Source: Chinchilla lanigera (taxonomy: Eukaryota; Chordata; Mammalia; Rodentia; Chinchillidae). Taken from it: a DNA stretch of 64,000 bases. Below the pieces are notes generated by a model. It saw nothing but the letters and a program-made list of their open reading frames with translations. It was not told the origin of the DNA and ran no database searches. The first letter of the stretch is position 1, and every line of letters starts with the position of its first letter. This document shows, piece after piece, positions 46,355 to 58,854 of this stretch. The stretch lies in contig NW_004955446.1 in assembly GCF_000276665.1 (NCBI RefSeq), forward strand, positions 8,395,636 to 8,459,635. Direction: 5' to 3'. The position numbers and the translations under genes were made by a program.

Positions 46355-47340
46355 GAATCCTTTCTTGTAACTTTTTTTAGGCCTTAGAGATGTTAGACAC
46401 TAGGTGGATCCCTCAGTCAGAGATTTCCTGAAAATTTTCACACAGCAGAACCATTTGGAAAATCTGAGATGATACTGAGGAAGTAGAAAACCTTCTATCT
46501 CTATTCATCCACGTTTAACTGAATGTGCCCCTCTTCTCTACCAACCCCACTTCATGATCTTTAGGCAGTCACCCTGAGTTATTAGTGGTACTAATCCTTG
46601 CTGTGGTGTTTGCTAATAGCTCAAATGTTAGATGACAAGGAATATTAATGGAAGACATTTTAGAAATGAAACCACTTGTGATCATCAGGAAAATATTTTC
46701 TAGAGATCTAGACAATGGAGAGGGTAGATATTTACATGTATATGTGTTCCTGGATGGGGAGAATCACAGCCAAAGCATACAGCAGGTTCTTGTATTTGAA
46801 AGCTGCATATCTTTTCACAAAGATTTTCATTGTAACTCAGTTTTAACTTAAAAACTGAATTTTGAGAGGTGGATGAATTCTGTTTTACAGGAATTTGTAT
46901 ATATTTGTAGCTCAGAGTTCTATTTGAAGTCCTCACATTTTCTAATGCCTCCAGAGTCTGAAAAGTTTTCTTAGTGGTTTGATTTTTAGGTTACAAATAG
47001 GAGTGTTTGCAAATGGCTCACTACGTTCTCTTCTGAAGTGAGAATACCCACATCCATGTTCTGTATTGCTTCTTCCTATCTTCCTCGGATGTATCTGTTC
47101 TGTTAGTGGTGATATGGATTTCCTGCCCTGTAAGGTTTTATTGTCAAAATTGTTTTTGTTATACAACATCTAACATATGCAAAGAGTAACTGTAACATAA
47201 ATGTAGTTATAGAACATCTGATTTATGAACCACAGTGTTATCAATGGGAAGTTCCTTTCCATTCCCATTCACAATCTTCTTCCCCTCCTTCTGGTAATAG
47301 CCACCTAAAACTGTGTGAATTATATAGCCTTTCAATTTTT
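46355..47340. other. No gene or repeat recognised
   Basis: Ordinary DNA. ATAATTATATA-like and TG-rich sequence begins at its right end. Confidence 0.5.
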
Positions 47341-47346
47341 AAATTC

Positions 47347-47355
<9 letters not shown>

Positions 47356-47388
<33 letters not shown>
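47356..47388. repeat. (TG)n microsatellite inside AT-rich repeats
   Basis: About 16 TG units flanked on both sides by ATATAT (47347-47355, 47389-47405). Confidence 0.95.
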
Positions 47389-47397
<9 letters not shown>

Positions 47398-47681
47398 TAT
47401 ATATAAATACATATATTAGAGGATATATAATCCTCTAAGACTTTGCTACTTTAATATGATCCACAGACCTATAACATTGACACCACTGAGTATCAGAAAT
47501 ATGGAACTCCAACCCTGTCTCTGAACTACTGAATAGAAATCCGCATTTTAACAAGAATCTCTGTTAATTTATATATACATTTGTTTGAGAAGCTCTACAC
47601 CAAAATACGTTAGTTTGTTTTCTTTGGGGTGGATTTGTCTTATTTGTGTCATGTTTGTTAGTTTTATAATAGTGATAAACA

Positions 47682-47836
47682 GCTGGGTGTGGTGGTGCAC
47701 ACCTGTAATCCCAGCACTTGGGAGGCTGAGCCAGGAGGCTCACATTGAGTTTAAGGCTGGCCTGGGCTGCAGAGTGAGTTCAAGCCCAGGCAAACTAGAT
47801 AGCAAGATCCTGCCTTAAAAAAAAAAAAAAAACAAA
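47682..47836 (+). mobile_element. B1 SINE
   Basis: AGCTGGGTGTGGTGGTGCAC, CTGTAATCCCAGCACTTGGG, the duplicated GCAGAGTGAGTTCAAGCCCA segment and an A-rich tail from 47817. It is closer to the primate/rodent 7SL ancestor in its first 40 bases than the other copies. Confidence 0.87.
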
Positions 47837-48339
47837 AAAACAAAAATTACACTGTCTTTTGCCATTTGTTTGTTCATTCTAAGATTCATCCAAACCGTTT
47901 GTTGCACTCATGGCTGTATAATACAACATTTGTGCAAATTTTTTAAAAATAAGAATTTACTTTGATTCCAGCTTATTTTAATAATACTTAATCTTGCTAT
48001 AAGCATGATGGTACACATTTCCATGTCTGTTTGTTTGTAAGATAACTTCCATGCTGTATACCAGGGAATAAAATTATGAATCATCATATATGTGAATGTT
48101 TACTTTTACCAGACAATGGAAAATCGTTTTCTACTAGTAATCTCTAAGAGTTTCCATTGATCTATATCTTTCCCAACACATGGTGTCATCAGGCTCTTTT
48201 GCTGACTTTCTGGATATAAAATGCCCTTTCCCTATGATCTTTTTTTGTATCTATGATTATTAATGAGATTGGTCAATTTTTCTTCTGTTTAATCTCCTTT
48301 CTAATTTTTCTTCTGTGAACTCTTAAAATATTTTATCTT

Positions 48340-48720
48340 TATATTGGTATTTTTAAAAATTAATTTTATTGGTAAACTTTTGATGTACATAGTGATCACA
48401 TTCATCACAGGGAATTTGTACCTGTATGTTATAAACCTTAAGTCTTTTTCCTTTTTGTTCCCCATTCCCCTGCTCTCTTCAACCCCTCCTCCCTCCTTAT
48501 TTACAAAAGCTTCATGTCTGTTTTTTCCTTCTATTCTTCTTTCTTTCCTCCCATCCTTTCATTGTTCCCCTTCCCATTTGAACATTTTTTTATTGCTATT
48601 TCTTAGTTACATGCAGGATTACTCATTTGAAATCACCCTTGGAAAATTACATTTGTTGCAATATTTTCCACCAGTTTATGTCTTGTACTCGAACTTTCTG
48701 CATCACTTTGTTTTCTCTTG
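48340..48720 (-). mobile_element. L1 3' UTR, antisense, with pyrimidine tract
   Basis: Homologous to 13425-13640 over the first 120 bases, then a CT-rich stretch (48450-48580) as in that copy. An open frame crossing it begins with TTG and is not considered coding. Confidence 0.5.
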
Positions 48721-48994
48721 ATCACTTTGGTGAATAGAAGTCCTAATAGTTTAATTTGTCAAAATTTTACTTCAGGGATTTTGTATCTTTTAGAAAGTAT
48801 ATTCTCTCCTGTGTGAATATCTTAACACTATTCTAATAATATCAATGAATGGGCAGATTCATGCAGAATTAGAGCTAAATAATATTAGCTGAAATTTTAA
48901 GCTTCCAATTTACTGATATTATTAAATAACTAATTCACTGACATTTCACTTTCAAAAAGTCTCCTTTAATCTCTCTCCTTTGTCATCTAGGCAA

Positions 48995-49130
48995 GATCAC
49001 AGGTTTTAGATTCAGTTTGGCAAGAGCTCAAATCCTGACTTAACACTAAACAAGTACTTGACATTACATAAGTAATCGTCCCAGTGAGTTTAGTTTGCTT
49101 TTGTATAAAATAGAGTTACTGCTAGGGTTT
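48995..49130 (+). repeat. MIR fragment
   Basis: GGTTTTAGATTCAGTTTGGC, CTCAAATCCTGACTTAACAC and TTTGTATAAAATAGAGTTAC follow the MIR core. Confidence 0.6.
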
Positions 49131-49134
49131 TTCT

Positions 49135-49990
49135 GTTTTAAGAAATATTAATTGTAATATGAACTCAGTTTAACAGAGACTTTTTCAATGAAAACTATTA
49201 TTTAAAATTTATACCTTTTTAAATGGATTAAAAAATCAGATATATGGCCAAACAATGTCTCCAACATTACTTTTCAGCATCTCAGAGTATAAGATTAGCT
49301 CTTCTTTACATTAAGAATGTAAAGATTCTTAAGAATTTTTCAGCTTTGGTAGTTGGCCTGCATCTCACAGTGACAACCTCTTACTTGTGATCTCTTTGCA
49401 ATTTTGAGATTGTGTGACATTTCAAGGCATGCTGATTCTTTTGTTAAATTTAATTATCAACCACTAGAAGTTAAAGGTCCTCTCCTAAATGTCAGCTCAA
49501 AGCTTTTGACAGATGGAAATTTAGCACCTGAATAATCACCCTTCCTGTCTCACAAGACAGTCTCCCTGAGAGTTCTATGACATCTCCTAAAGAAGTGATA
49601 ATACTGTATCTCCTCACTTTCAAGGGTGTGAGAACTATGCAATTGGCCATAACTTTGTAGTCATTTCAATGATAAAACAATATATAGCTTCAAATATTAA
49701 TATCTAGTTGCTTTCATTTAGATACAGAAATGTAGTCTTTCTCTCAGAATGAAATATTTTCTTCGTGGATAACAAACATTTAACTTCCAGTTGTAATCTT
49801 CTCCCCCTACATACAGAAGGACTGCTTTCTTCAATGCGATGTTATAGTATAATCTTTAAAGACATTCTAAGTAAATACCAGACGGCTACATTGAAGCTTA
49901 TGGTTCAACTTTTGTAGCTATATAAACACAAGTACCAAGCCCAAAATGATAAACCTCTTCAATTTGTCTTCTTTCCAGATAATTTCCACT
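49135..49990. other. No gene or repeat recognised
   Basis: Ordinary AT-rich DNA. Confidence 0.5.
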
Positions 49991-49999
49991 TCACTTTGC

Positions 50000-50385
50000 C
50001 CCAAGCCACCTGGTGCATCACTATTTCTCAGCCCTAACCAGCTTGCAGCTGTTCCTGTAGCTTTTCCCATAAGTAGGATGATGCCTGAATACCTTATTTT
50101 CTTCTGGTTTCTGCTCAAACATTACCCAATCAGAAAAGCCTTCCTTGGCTACCCCAATGCAAAATAGCGCATGCAAGCACCAGGCTCTGACTTCTTGCTT
50201 CAATGTGTTTCATAGCACTTAGCTCCATCTGACATATTTATATGTGATTGTGGGTGTCTATTCTGTCTCTTCCAATTAGAACAGGAGACGGCAATTTTCT
50301 TTTCTTTATTGATTCTGTATCTCTAGAATTTAATGCTTGGTGCATATTAAGTGCTCAATAAATATTGGTTGAATGAGTGAGCTGA
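50000..50385 (+). repeat. L2 LINE 3' end
   Basis: TTTCTGCTCAAACATTACCC, AATCAGAAAAGCCTTCCTTG, TCATAGCACTTAGCTCCATC and the terminal TAAGTGCTCAATAAATATTG then GTTGAATGAGTGA are diagnostic of L2. Confidence 0.85.
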
Positions 50386-50389
50386 TGTT

Positions 50390-51445
50390 TGGACAATCTA
50401 GGGAACAGATGTTTTCCACGTAAATCAAGTTTTTACCAACTAGCTATACTCAATATCTTTGAGGGCCGGCTCTGTTCCTTTAATCTCTTTTGAAAGAGTC
50501 ATTTTCAACATGTTAAATGTGAAAAAAAATGTATTATGGCAAGAATTAAATAAAATACTGCATGAAAAGTGGTGGGACGTGAAAAAGTTAAATATTCAAT
50601 GCAATAAACTTCTATCTTGCCCCTTTTTCTCCTATCACAAAGCAAGTGTTTATAGTTTAGGACAGTTCCTTTCATTTGTGCCTTATGGTTTGTCCTCGTT
50701 CCCCTTCTTGGGAATAACACACTACTATTTTCCTCCTCCCTCTCATCATTGATTTCTCCCTCTTTGCCTCCTACCTATCAGTCTGAAGCATGAACCCCCA
50801 GAAGGGACTGCTTTTGATAATGTTCACAAAATCACCACTTTGCTTTAGAGGACACTGCATAAGCAGTGATTTTCCCCTAGATTCTGCATACTTTCGTGGC
50901 TATCCTCATAAATTTCTATAACTGTTTAGTATTTCCTGAACATCCAGTGCCCCATATTTTTGTCTGTGCCAGCCTTTGCTTGAATGCCTTTAATCTAGAC
51001 CCTCCCCAAGGAACACACACACAGAGTCATGCACATAAACATGTTTCTGCCCAGTGAGAACAGCCAGTTGCAATTTGTGAAGTGCTGACCTCAGCTTAGA
51101 TGCAACTCTTTGTTATGATTCACCCAGCCTTAACAATCGGATACTCCTCCTGTGTTTCCATAACAAGTACTTCATACCCACATCGACGTACACTTTTTAT
51201 TGTCATTCTCCCTTTCCCTCTCTCATGTCCAGGTCATGACTCTGCTTGCCCTCTAATTAAAAAAATGTTATGGTAAAAAAATCTAAAAATAAAGGAAGTT
51301 TTGTTACTTATAGTCATTAACTATTTTATAAATTTCATATGTAGCCCAAGATAATTCTTTCTCAATGAGGCTCAGCCAAGACAAGCATATTCAATCCATA
51401 GGTTCTGGGTGGACACACCTGCTTTAAATTATAATTGCTTCTTTA
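50390..51445. other. No gene recognised
   Basis: Mixed DNA; 50930-51000 may be a further L2 scrap but is too diverged to call. Confidence 0.45.
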
Positions 51446-51449
51446 TCCA

Positions 51450-51560
51450 CCCAGAAGACACAAAGCTCCTTGAAGGCCAGTGCTTTTTGATGTGTCTTTA
51501 TGAATGAAGTACCAGACTCTGCTTGTGAATTGGCACGTGGTAGATAAGCAATATTTTCAA
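51450..51560 (+). repeat. L2-type 3' end scrap
   Basis: AAAGCTCCTTGAAGGCCAGT, GCTTTTTGATGTGTCTTTAT and GAATTGGCACGTGGTAGATA resemble the last 100 bases of L2/CR1-type LINEs. Confidence 0.5.
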
Positions 51561-51564
51561 CTCA

Positions 51565-52755
51565 AACTGACAAGTGTTGTTAGAGAGTTATGAAATTGGG
51601 TTCTGGTGATATTGAGCCACTAGCTAGTCTGAAACTCACATGCTGTTAAATTTGCCTTAGTGTGCTAAACAAAAACAAATCATTCAATTGCACATTTCTC
51701 AGGTTAATGTTAATTGCATGTTGCTGCTTAGTTCATATTAGAAAAAAATTACTGAAAATGGCCTCATACACTAGAAACAATGGAATAGAAATGTTCCTGG
51801 TAGTATTTACTATAGTGATAATATTGTCTAATATATATATAGAGCTACAATTTTGAAAGTGCTTCATATACCTTAAGGAAATATGACATGGCCATTTTTA
51901 CTTAACATGGAAGACAGGTGAAATCTCAGATTGTTATTGTAGCCTGTGGGTATTTCTAGCTAGATAAGTATTTGGCCTTGTATAAAACAACATCAGAAGA
52001 TGAAATTGTTCAATTATTAGCTAATATATCTTAACAAAATAACATATATATTCAGAAGAGCATAAGATGTATGCAAAGTAAAGGTCTAATTTAATTCTTT
52101 CTCCCATCTCCAACATAGAAATGAATTCATAGTTATTGCAACTAACCACTTGATTCTGAGTTCTGGGTAGAAATGATACTTGCTTTCTACTAGCTTCTAA
52201 TTGACATCATTTCTGCTATCATATTCGTGTTATTGACCAGAATGTTCTCCCTTGTTAATTGCCTAAGAGCAGAAGGAGCAAGTGATTGTATCATTAGGGC
52301 AGATTTGAAATGCGTTGACAGAAGAAGGTAGTAGTATGAATCTCCATCTCATTGGAATGGCACCAACTGATTTTTAGGTTTGCTTTGTAAAAAGGGCATT
52401 AATCATTTACTTGAATTTTTACTCCTTATACAGATGCGCTGAAGATAATTACTGATAGGTTTCAAAGATGCCCTATATTGAAATAAATTGCAAAGTTTCA
52501 CACTGTACCCTATAAAATTCTAAGACCTATCTATGGTCAATCAGTGGAAAAAAGTGAATAATTTATCTGAGATATAAACAAAGACAGACAATGGATGTTT
52601 CACATTTTTGTTGTTTTAACTGTAAGTAGGAAGTCCTTAGATTAATTAAAATGGTAGGCTGGGAATGCTCAACTTTTAACATCACAAGATTTTCTCTTAG
52701 GATAAAGGTAATAAGAGCATAGATAAAGTGCCTATTTCCACAAGCTTTTGAACAA
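51565..52755. other. No gene or repeat recognised
   Basis: Ordinary AT-rich DNA. Confidence 0.5.
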
Positions 52756-52761
52756 GTTTTA

Positions 52762-52863
52762 GGAGCTGGGAATTTAGCTCAGTGGCACAGCGCCTGCCCG
52801 GCAAGCACAAGGTCGTGAGTTCGATCCTCAGTACCAGAAAAAAACAAACCAAAACAAAAAAAA
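52762..52863 (+). mobile_element. ID SINE
   Basis: GGAGCTGGGAATTTAGCTCA, CAGCGCCTGCCCGGCAAGCA and CAAGGTCGTGAGTTCGATCC, with an AAAC-rich tail. Only a weak 7-base duplication (AGTTTTA) flanks it. Confidence 0.88.
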
Positions 52864-53057
52864 GCTAGTTTTATCTGAAAGTATTGGAGATATATGAACA
52901 AGTCATCTGACAGCACTAGTTTGTCTTTGCCACCAAAATGGACAAAAGGGTTGCACAAGTAGTTACTTATATATAAAATCACCTGAAGTTACTCTTTTTA
53001 ATGTTGATGCCTGTATCCTTCCCTACAAATACTGATTTCATTTCTCAAGGTAGGACA

Positions 53058-53215
53058 AGGGCCTTCAACTTTACTCTGAACCACAATCATCTTTAAAATT
53101 TTGCTTAAAGTATAAAAGCACAAGTCCTATTCAGCTCTAAGAATCCTGGAGCTGCACGTTATAAACACACTCTCCAGTTGATTCTGAGAACATGGAAGTT
53201 TGTAATCACTGGTGT
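53058..53215 (+). mobile_element. Probable MER5-like hAT remnant
   Basis: CCTTCAACTTTACTCTGAAC, CACAATCATCTTTAAAATTT and CTCTCCAGTTGATTCTGAGA loosely follow MER5A (CTCAACTTTGGCTGCACATT..., ...CCCAGGTGATTCTAATG). Diverged. Confidence 0.4.
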
Positions 53216-53219
53216 AAAG

Positions 53220-55195
53220 TTCAACATCAGTTGCTTTTCAAGCTCCACGGTGATGTTTCCCAGGTGCAGACAACGTTCGTAACTACTGATTAAGATGGTA
53301 TTTCGGATCCTTCCCCGTCTGAGAGGAGTCATCAATACACACTATGCATATATCATTATGCTAAGTGGTATCTCCTTGAAAGAATAATCAGATGATTCTG
53401 TGTCATGAGTGATAAAATACTACTTGCATATGAGAGATAGGGAGAGTAAAAATTTAGCTAAGTTTATATGGGTAGAAAGTGGCAGACTGAACCCAAGCTA
53501 TAATAATAAGCTACTACTATCAATAACCTTTTGGAACTACAGAAATTTAAAATTTCACAAGTTAGAAGTGTAGCAAATGATTTTCTTCTATTTTTAAAAT
53601 TTCCTGACTTGTGATTATATACTAAAACAAGGCAAATTAGTTTTAAAAATTAATGGAGAATATGGTGAAGATGAAAATGCTCATGAATTGAAAAGGAGTA
53701 AACTACAGTGAGAACCATGTGAGGTTTGAATTATTCTGTTTAATCTGGAAAGAGGATCATAGACTACTTGCACTGTTAGTATTTGAGAAGTTAGAATGAG
53801 ATTTACAAGTAGTTTTTTTGCTATACTTTTGGTGACTAAAAATGTGGCAAGCATTTCATAGAAAAGGGGAAAGTTGTATACTTCTTATGGTTCCAAATTA
53901 ATAAGGCAGTGATAGAAGAAATAAAGCAGTTTATGTTTCAAAACACTTCCTTTTCATCCTTTCATATTTGGGAAGACATTGGTCCAAGACATTGGCCTCC
54001 AAGGCATAGACAATACTTTGGCTGCTGTTGGCAGTCACACTTGTGTCTGCAAAAAAAGAGAACACTGCAGTCAACTACCAGTTTCAGTCCTACACGGGGA
54101 CATGGTGCTTGGAAGACGCCTGCCTCATTCCTTTAAAGACAGCCTTTCTCAGATTTTGTGCATGGACTACTTATTATCACAATGATCATATCAAAATGTT
54201 GAAGGCAAACACATCTCCAACTGAAAATAACATGAAGAAATACTGAGGATCTTTCTGCACGGTATTATATCTAAATGCCGCCACTTAAAGATGCGTGCAT
54301 ATTTCATGGACTGTTCTTACTGATGAGCAGGGAGCACTTATTTTCACTGAGGTTATTTTTCCAGTGACATCTATACTAAACATACACTGTGTGGAGATCA
54401 TCAGATTTTCAGCACGCTGTCGAGTCTGAAACGTGGTTCCTGATTCTGGTAATTTAGCATTCTTCATATGATATGCATAAAATGTACCTATTCAACTAAG
54501 ACTGCAGGCAACAAATAGAATATAATGCCAACAAAATATGAGTCCTAAATGTAGGTTACATAATGAATGGTACTTGTGTTGACTTTCAAAAAGACAGATT
54601 CTAGAACTATTTTAACAGGGAGTAAGTGACATCTGATTTTTAAGTAATGTGTTAATATAAAAAAGGTGCAGGAAAATATGTACATTGCTGTAAAATTCTC
54701 TTGGCTTTTAAGAAGCATTCAGCGTTGCAGCAAAGTGCAAAGTACAGAAAGAAAGACAAAAGTTGCATTTGGATTGTAATATCAAATAGGGCTTCAATTT
54801 CTCTGGACTAATAATGGCACAACGTTTTTTTTTAAATTTATTTTAAAAATAAAAGAAGGAAAACATTCACAACGTGTTGTAAAACTCTTTAGTTAACAGA
54901 GCTGTGCTCTTCTGGAAGCGGCAGAAAGGCAAATTGCAGGCAGGCTGTAAAGGTAGGAACTGCGGAAGACAGCCAGAGGGTTTGCAATGGAAAAAGTGGG
55001 GGGGCCCAGTGTGGCCAGCGACCTCAGGTGTGGCTCTACAGTTAAGGGCTACTCTTGATTTCCAGCTGGAATTGCTCTAGATCTTCAAAAGGAAATACTG
55101 GGCATTCTCCTGCTACGGGAAAGATGCACACAGTATTTAATCGCATGTCAGGAAAAGAGACAGAATTAATCTTAAATATTGGATCTTCGGCCAGA
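53220..55195. other. Repeat-poor upstream flank of the PDE4D4 promoter
   Basis: No SINE, LINE or LTR seen. The region 53980-54480 is less AT-rich than its surroundings and could be conserved regulatory DNA (inference). Short overlapping + frames at 53909-54246 and a minus frame at 54285-54467 have no recognised domain. A G-run (GGGGGGG) lies near 54999. Confidence 0.5.
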
Positions 55196-55276
55196 TCCAT
55201 TATTTTTAGCGACGCGCGCACAGCACTACCGGCAACTTTGCCGGGCCGCGTCCCTCCTCGCTGGGCATAGAGCTTA

Positions 55277-56410
<1,134 letters not shown>

Positions 56411-56620
56411 GGAGAGCGTCCCTTCCCCCATGCAGGCAAAGGGTCCCCACCCCTTTTCGGATTCTAGTTGGTCTATTGATCACCATCAATCCTGGACCCC
56501 AGATTAAATTATATTCTGGAAATTGGGGGAGGGTGAGCAGGGGCGTGTCTGTCCTTGCTTGAGGGGATACGATTCAGGTGTGTGTGATAGACCGAGAGTA
56601 AGGAAGGCATCGTTGTTAAT

Positions 56621-56680
56621 TACGTGTGTATGCGCGCGCATGTGTGTGCGTGTATGTGTGTGTGTGTGCGCGCGCGACAC
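56621..56680. repeat. Alternating purine-pyrimidine (GT/GC)n tract
   Basis: An almost unbroken alternation of TG, CG and TA steps beginning 217 bases after the PDE4D4 donor, including CGCGCGC at 56633-56639 and CGCGCGCG near 56669. This is classic Z-DNA-forming composition. A complementary CA/CG run follows at 56711-56727. Confidence 0.9.
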
Positions 56681-57451
56681 CCAGTCATGTGTACCACGCA
56701 CCCCTCCAAACACACACACGCGCGCGCTCCCATCCCACCCTGGCAGCGAGATTAAACAGCCAATTCATTTTGCTCCAGGCGGGAGGAGGAGGAAGGGAGA
56801 CGGTGGGGCGGGGGCTGAGCCCGGAAAGCATCCAGGAATCTATCCACTCCACCCAGAGTGAGGAGGGTGGGCGGGGAGCTCTGGCTGGAGAGGGTGCGGG
56901 GAGCGCACAACGTAGCTTGGTCCAAAAATTGCAGCTTAAAAGCCACAGGACAACTCCAGTTTCTCTCTGTCAAGTCGGGAAGTAAATTGAACAGCCAAAA
57001 GGGAGAACAAACACGTGGGTGACTTGGAGAGTTTAGAGCAAAACGTTCAGTCCTTACAGGAGGGAAAGGGAGGTATGGGAGGCCAGCAGGCGGTGGGAGC
57101 CTCGCGGCGTCAGTGTGTGAGCCTGTGTATCCAGTCCAGAGCGAGCGTGGAGCAGTGGTCCTGCAGACTCCTAGGAAGAAAGCACCTCGTTTAGCAGCAT
57201 GCAAGTAGTAGAGATTTGATTATAGTGATTTCCCCTTAACGTAAGTGCTCCGGAAGACAGGGCAGGGAAACCGCACGTCAGCTGGGAGTTTTAATAGATG
57301 CCAACCGCTATTTTTCCAAGGAAATGAGTAGGATAAAGGACCAATTACAGCTGCTCTGAGGAGTCAGCTCCAGGTTCTTAACTTGGGCATGGAGGTGGAT
57401 GTCGCTTGCATCTGATCTCCTTCCTGGTACCTAGCCATGAACCCTGAACCT

Positions 57452-57474
57452 CCCACCCCCACCCCCACCCCCAC
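57452..57474 (-). repeat. C-rich (CCCCCA)n tract; G-quadruplex motif on the minus strand
   Basis: Four C-runs (57452-57454, 57456-57460, 57462-57466, 57468-57472) separated by single A. The complementary strand therefore has four G-runs with one-base loops, the most stable type of predicted quadruplex. Confidence 0.9.
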
Positions 57475-57599
57475 AGGTGGTAGGAACTGCTGATCCCCGG
57501 CAGGCCTAATGACAAAGTGGAGCTGTCATGATCTAACCTTGATGTGGCTAGGAATTGATGTGCTGTTCAGCTGGTACTCCCATCCCCCCACATAGATGA

Positions 57600-58690
57600 T
57601 GGGCAATTGTAAATCAGGACTGAGTGTGGAAACAGAAGAACCTGGGGCTGGGATGTTTTGTCCAACTCTAGTTGACACTAGGTCAGATTTACCTGCAAAT
57701 CATAATGATGTTCCAATGTGCTTACCTGAGGTTTCCCTCCCTCCCTCCCTTTTCTCTCTCTCATCATGTCTTTGTGTCTGTTTCAGACCCTATGAAAACA
57801 GGAATCTAGACAAACAGAATCCCAAGCTTGCTGTATGCACATCCTTTCAGCTTGCACACATGCTCTTGGCCCTTTCCCTTCTTCACACCTTTGGTGTACT
57901 TGTGCTTATTGAATGCAAACTATGAGAACTGTGGTTAATAATCTCAATTCAGATTAAAATTTGGTGAGTGATGGAGGTGTCAGGCATTAATAATGTATGT
58001 TTCACTTTTATAGTGCAGATTTGCTAAAACTCAAATGTAATTTTACTCTTTGAAGAGGTGGCCATCCTTATGTGTGGTTAAATGCTTCACTATTTGTGTC
58101 CCCAAGTGTACAATAAAGCAAGTATGACACTTTATGTATTTGACCTATTAACAGAAAAACTTTATGTGATGGTGAGCCCCTAATAAACACTGAAAACAAG
58201 GGCTGTAGCTTTATCTTTAAATTGACTAATTGCTTTAGAGTTTGTAAATTGACTTCATTTTTAAATGGAATATGTCTGTTGGAATGGAGTGGAGAAAAAT
58301 AAAGTTAAGTGGGAGTTGTATGGCATCATTGATTTGAATTTATTTTTTGCTACATTCTCTATACTGTTTGTTCTATTTGATATTCCTTAGTTGAATGGTA
58401 AAAAGAAAAACTATGATGTGTAATGTGTATGTGTAGCTTCCACAGTGGTTTGTCTGATATATCATTGGTGTTCTGTTTAAGGACCCTTGGACTTAAAAAT
58501 CTTTATATCACTTACATATTTCCCACATGATTACACATTGCATGTCATGCTTTCCTTAATGGAATTGCTTTTGAAAATAAATGTGTTTCCAAAGAGAATA
58601 TTGGCATATGGGTACTATTTTTACTTTTTAAAATAAACTAACAGTTCCATAAAATTATCAGATAAATTTTGTAGATATTACCTTAGCCCA
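57600..58690. other. Intron 1, no gene or repeat recognised
   Basis: Composition shifts to AT-rich after a TCCC-repeat block at 57728-57750. No exon-like conserved frame. Confidence 0.5.
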
Positions 58691-58694
58691 AAGC

Positions 58695-58850
58695 TATAAC
58701 AGCATAAAGATGAAACAGTATCATCTCCATTTTATAAACAAGAAGGCTGAGATCTATAGGATGTAATTTCTTCAGGATCACATGAAGATGGGGTGCCAGA
58801 GGTGAGATTGAAACCAAGATCTCTGGACTCAACGCAAGGCCTCCTGATAG
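58695..58850 (-). repeat. MIR, minus strand
   Basis: CATCTCCATTTTATAAACAA, GAAGGCTGAGATCTATAGGA, GGATCACATGAAGATGGGGT and GAGATTGAAACCAAGATCTC follow the reversed MIR. Confidence 0.65.
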
Positions 58851-58854
58851 AAAT

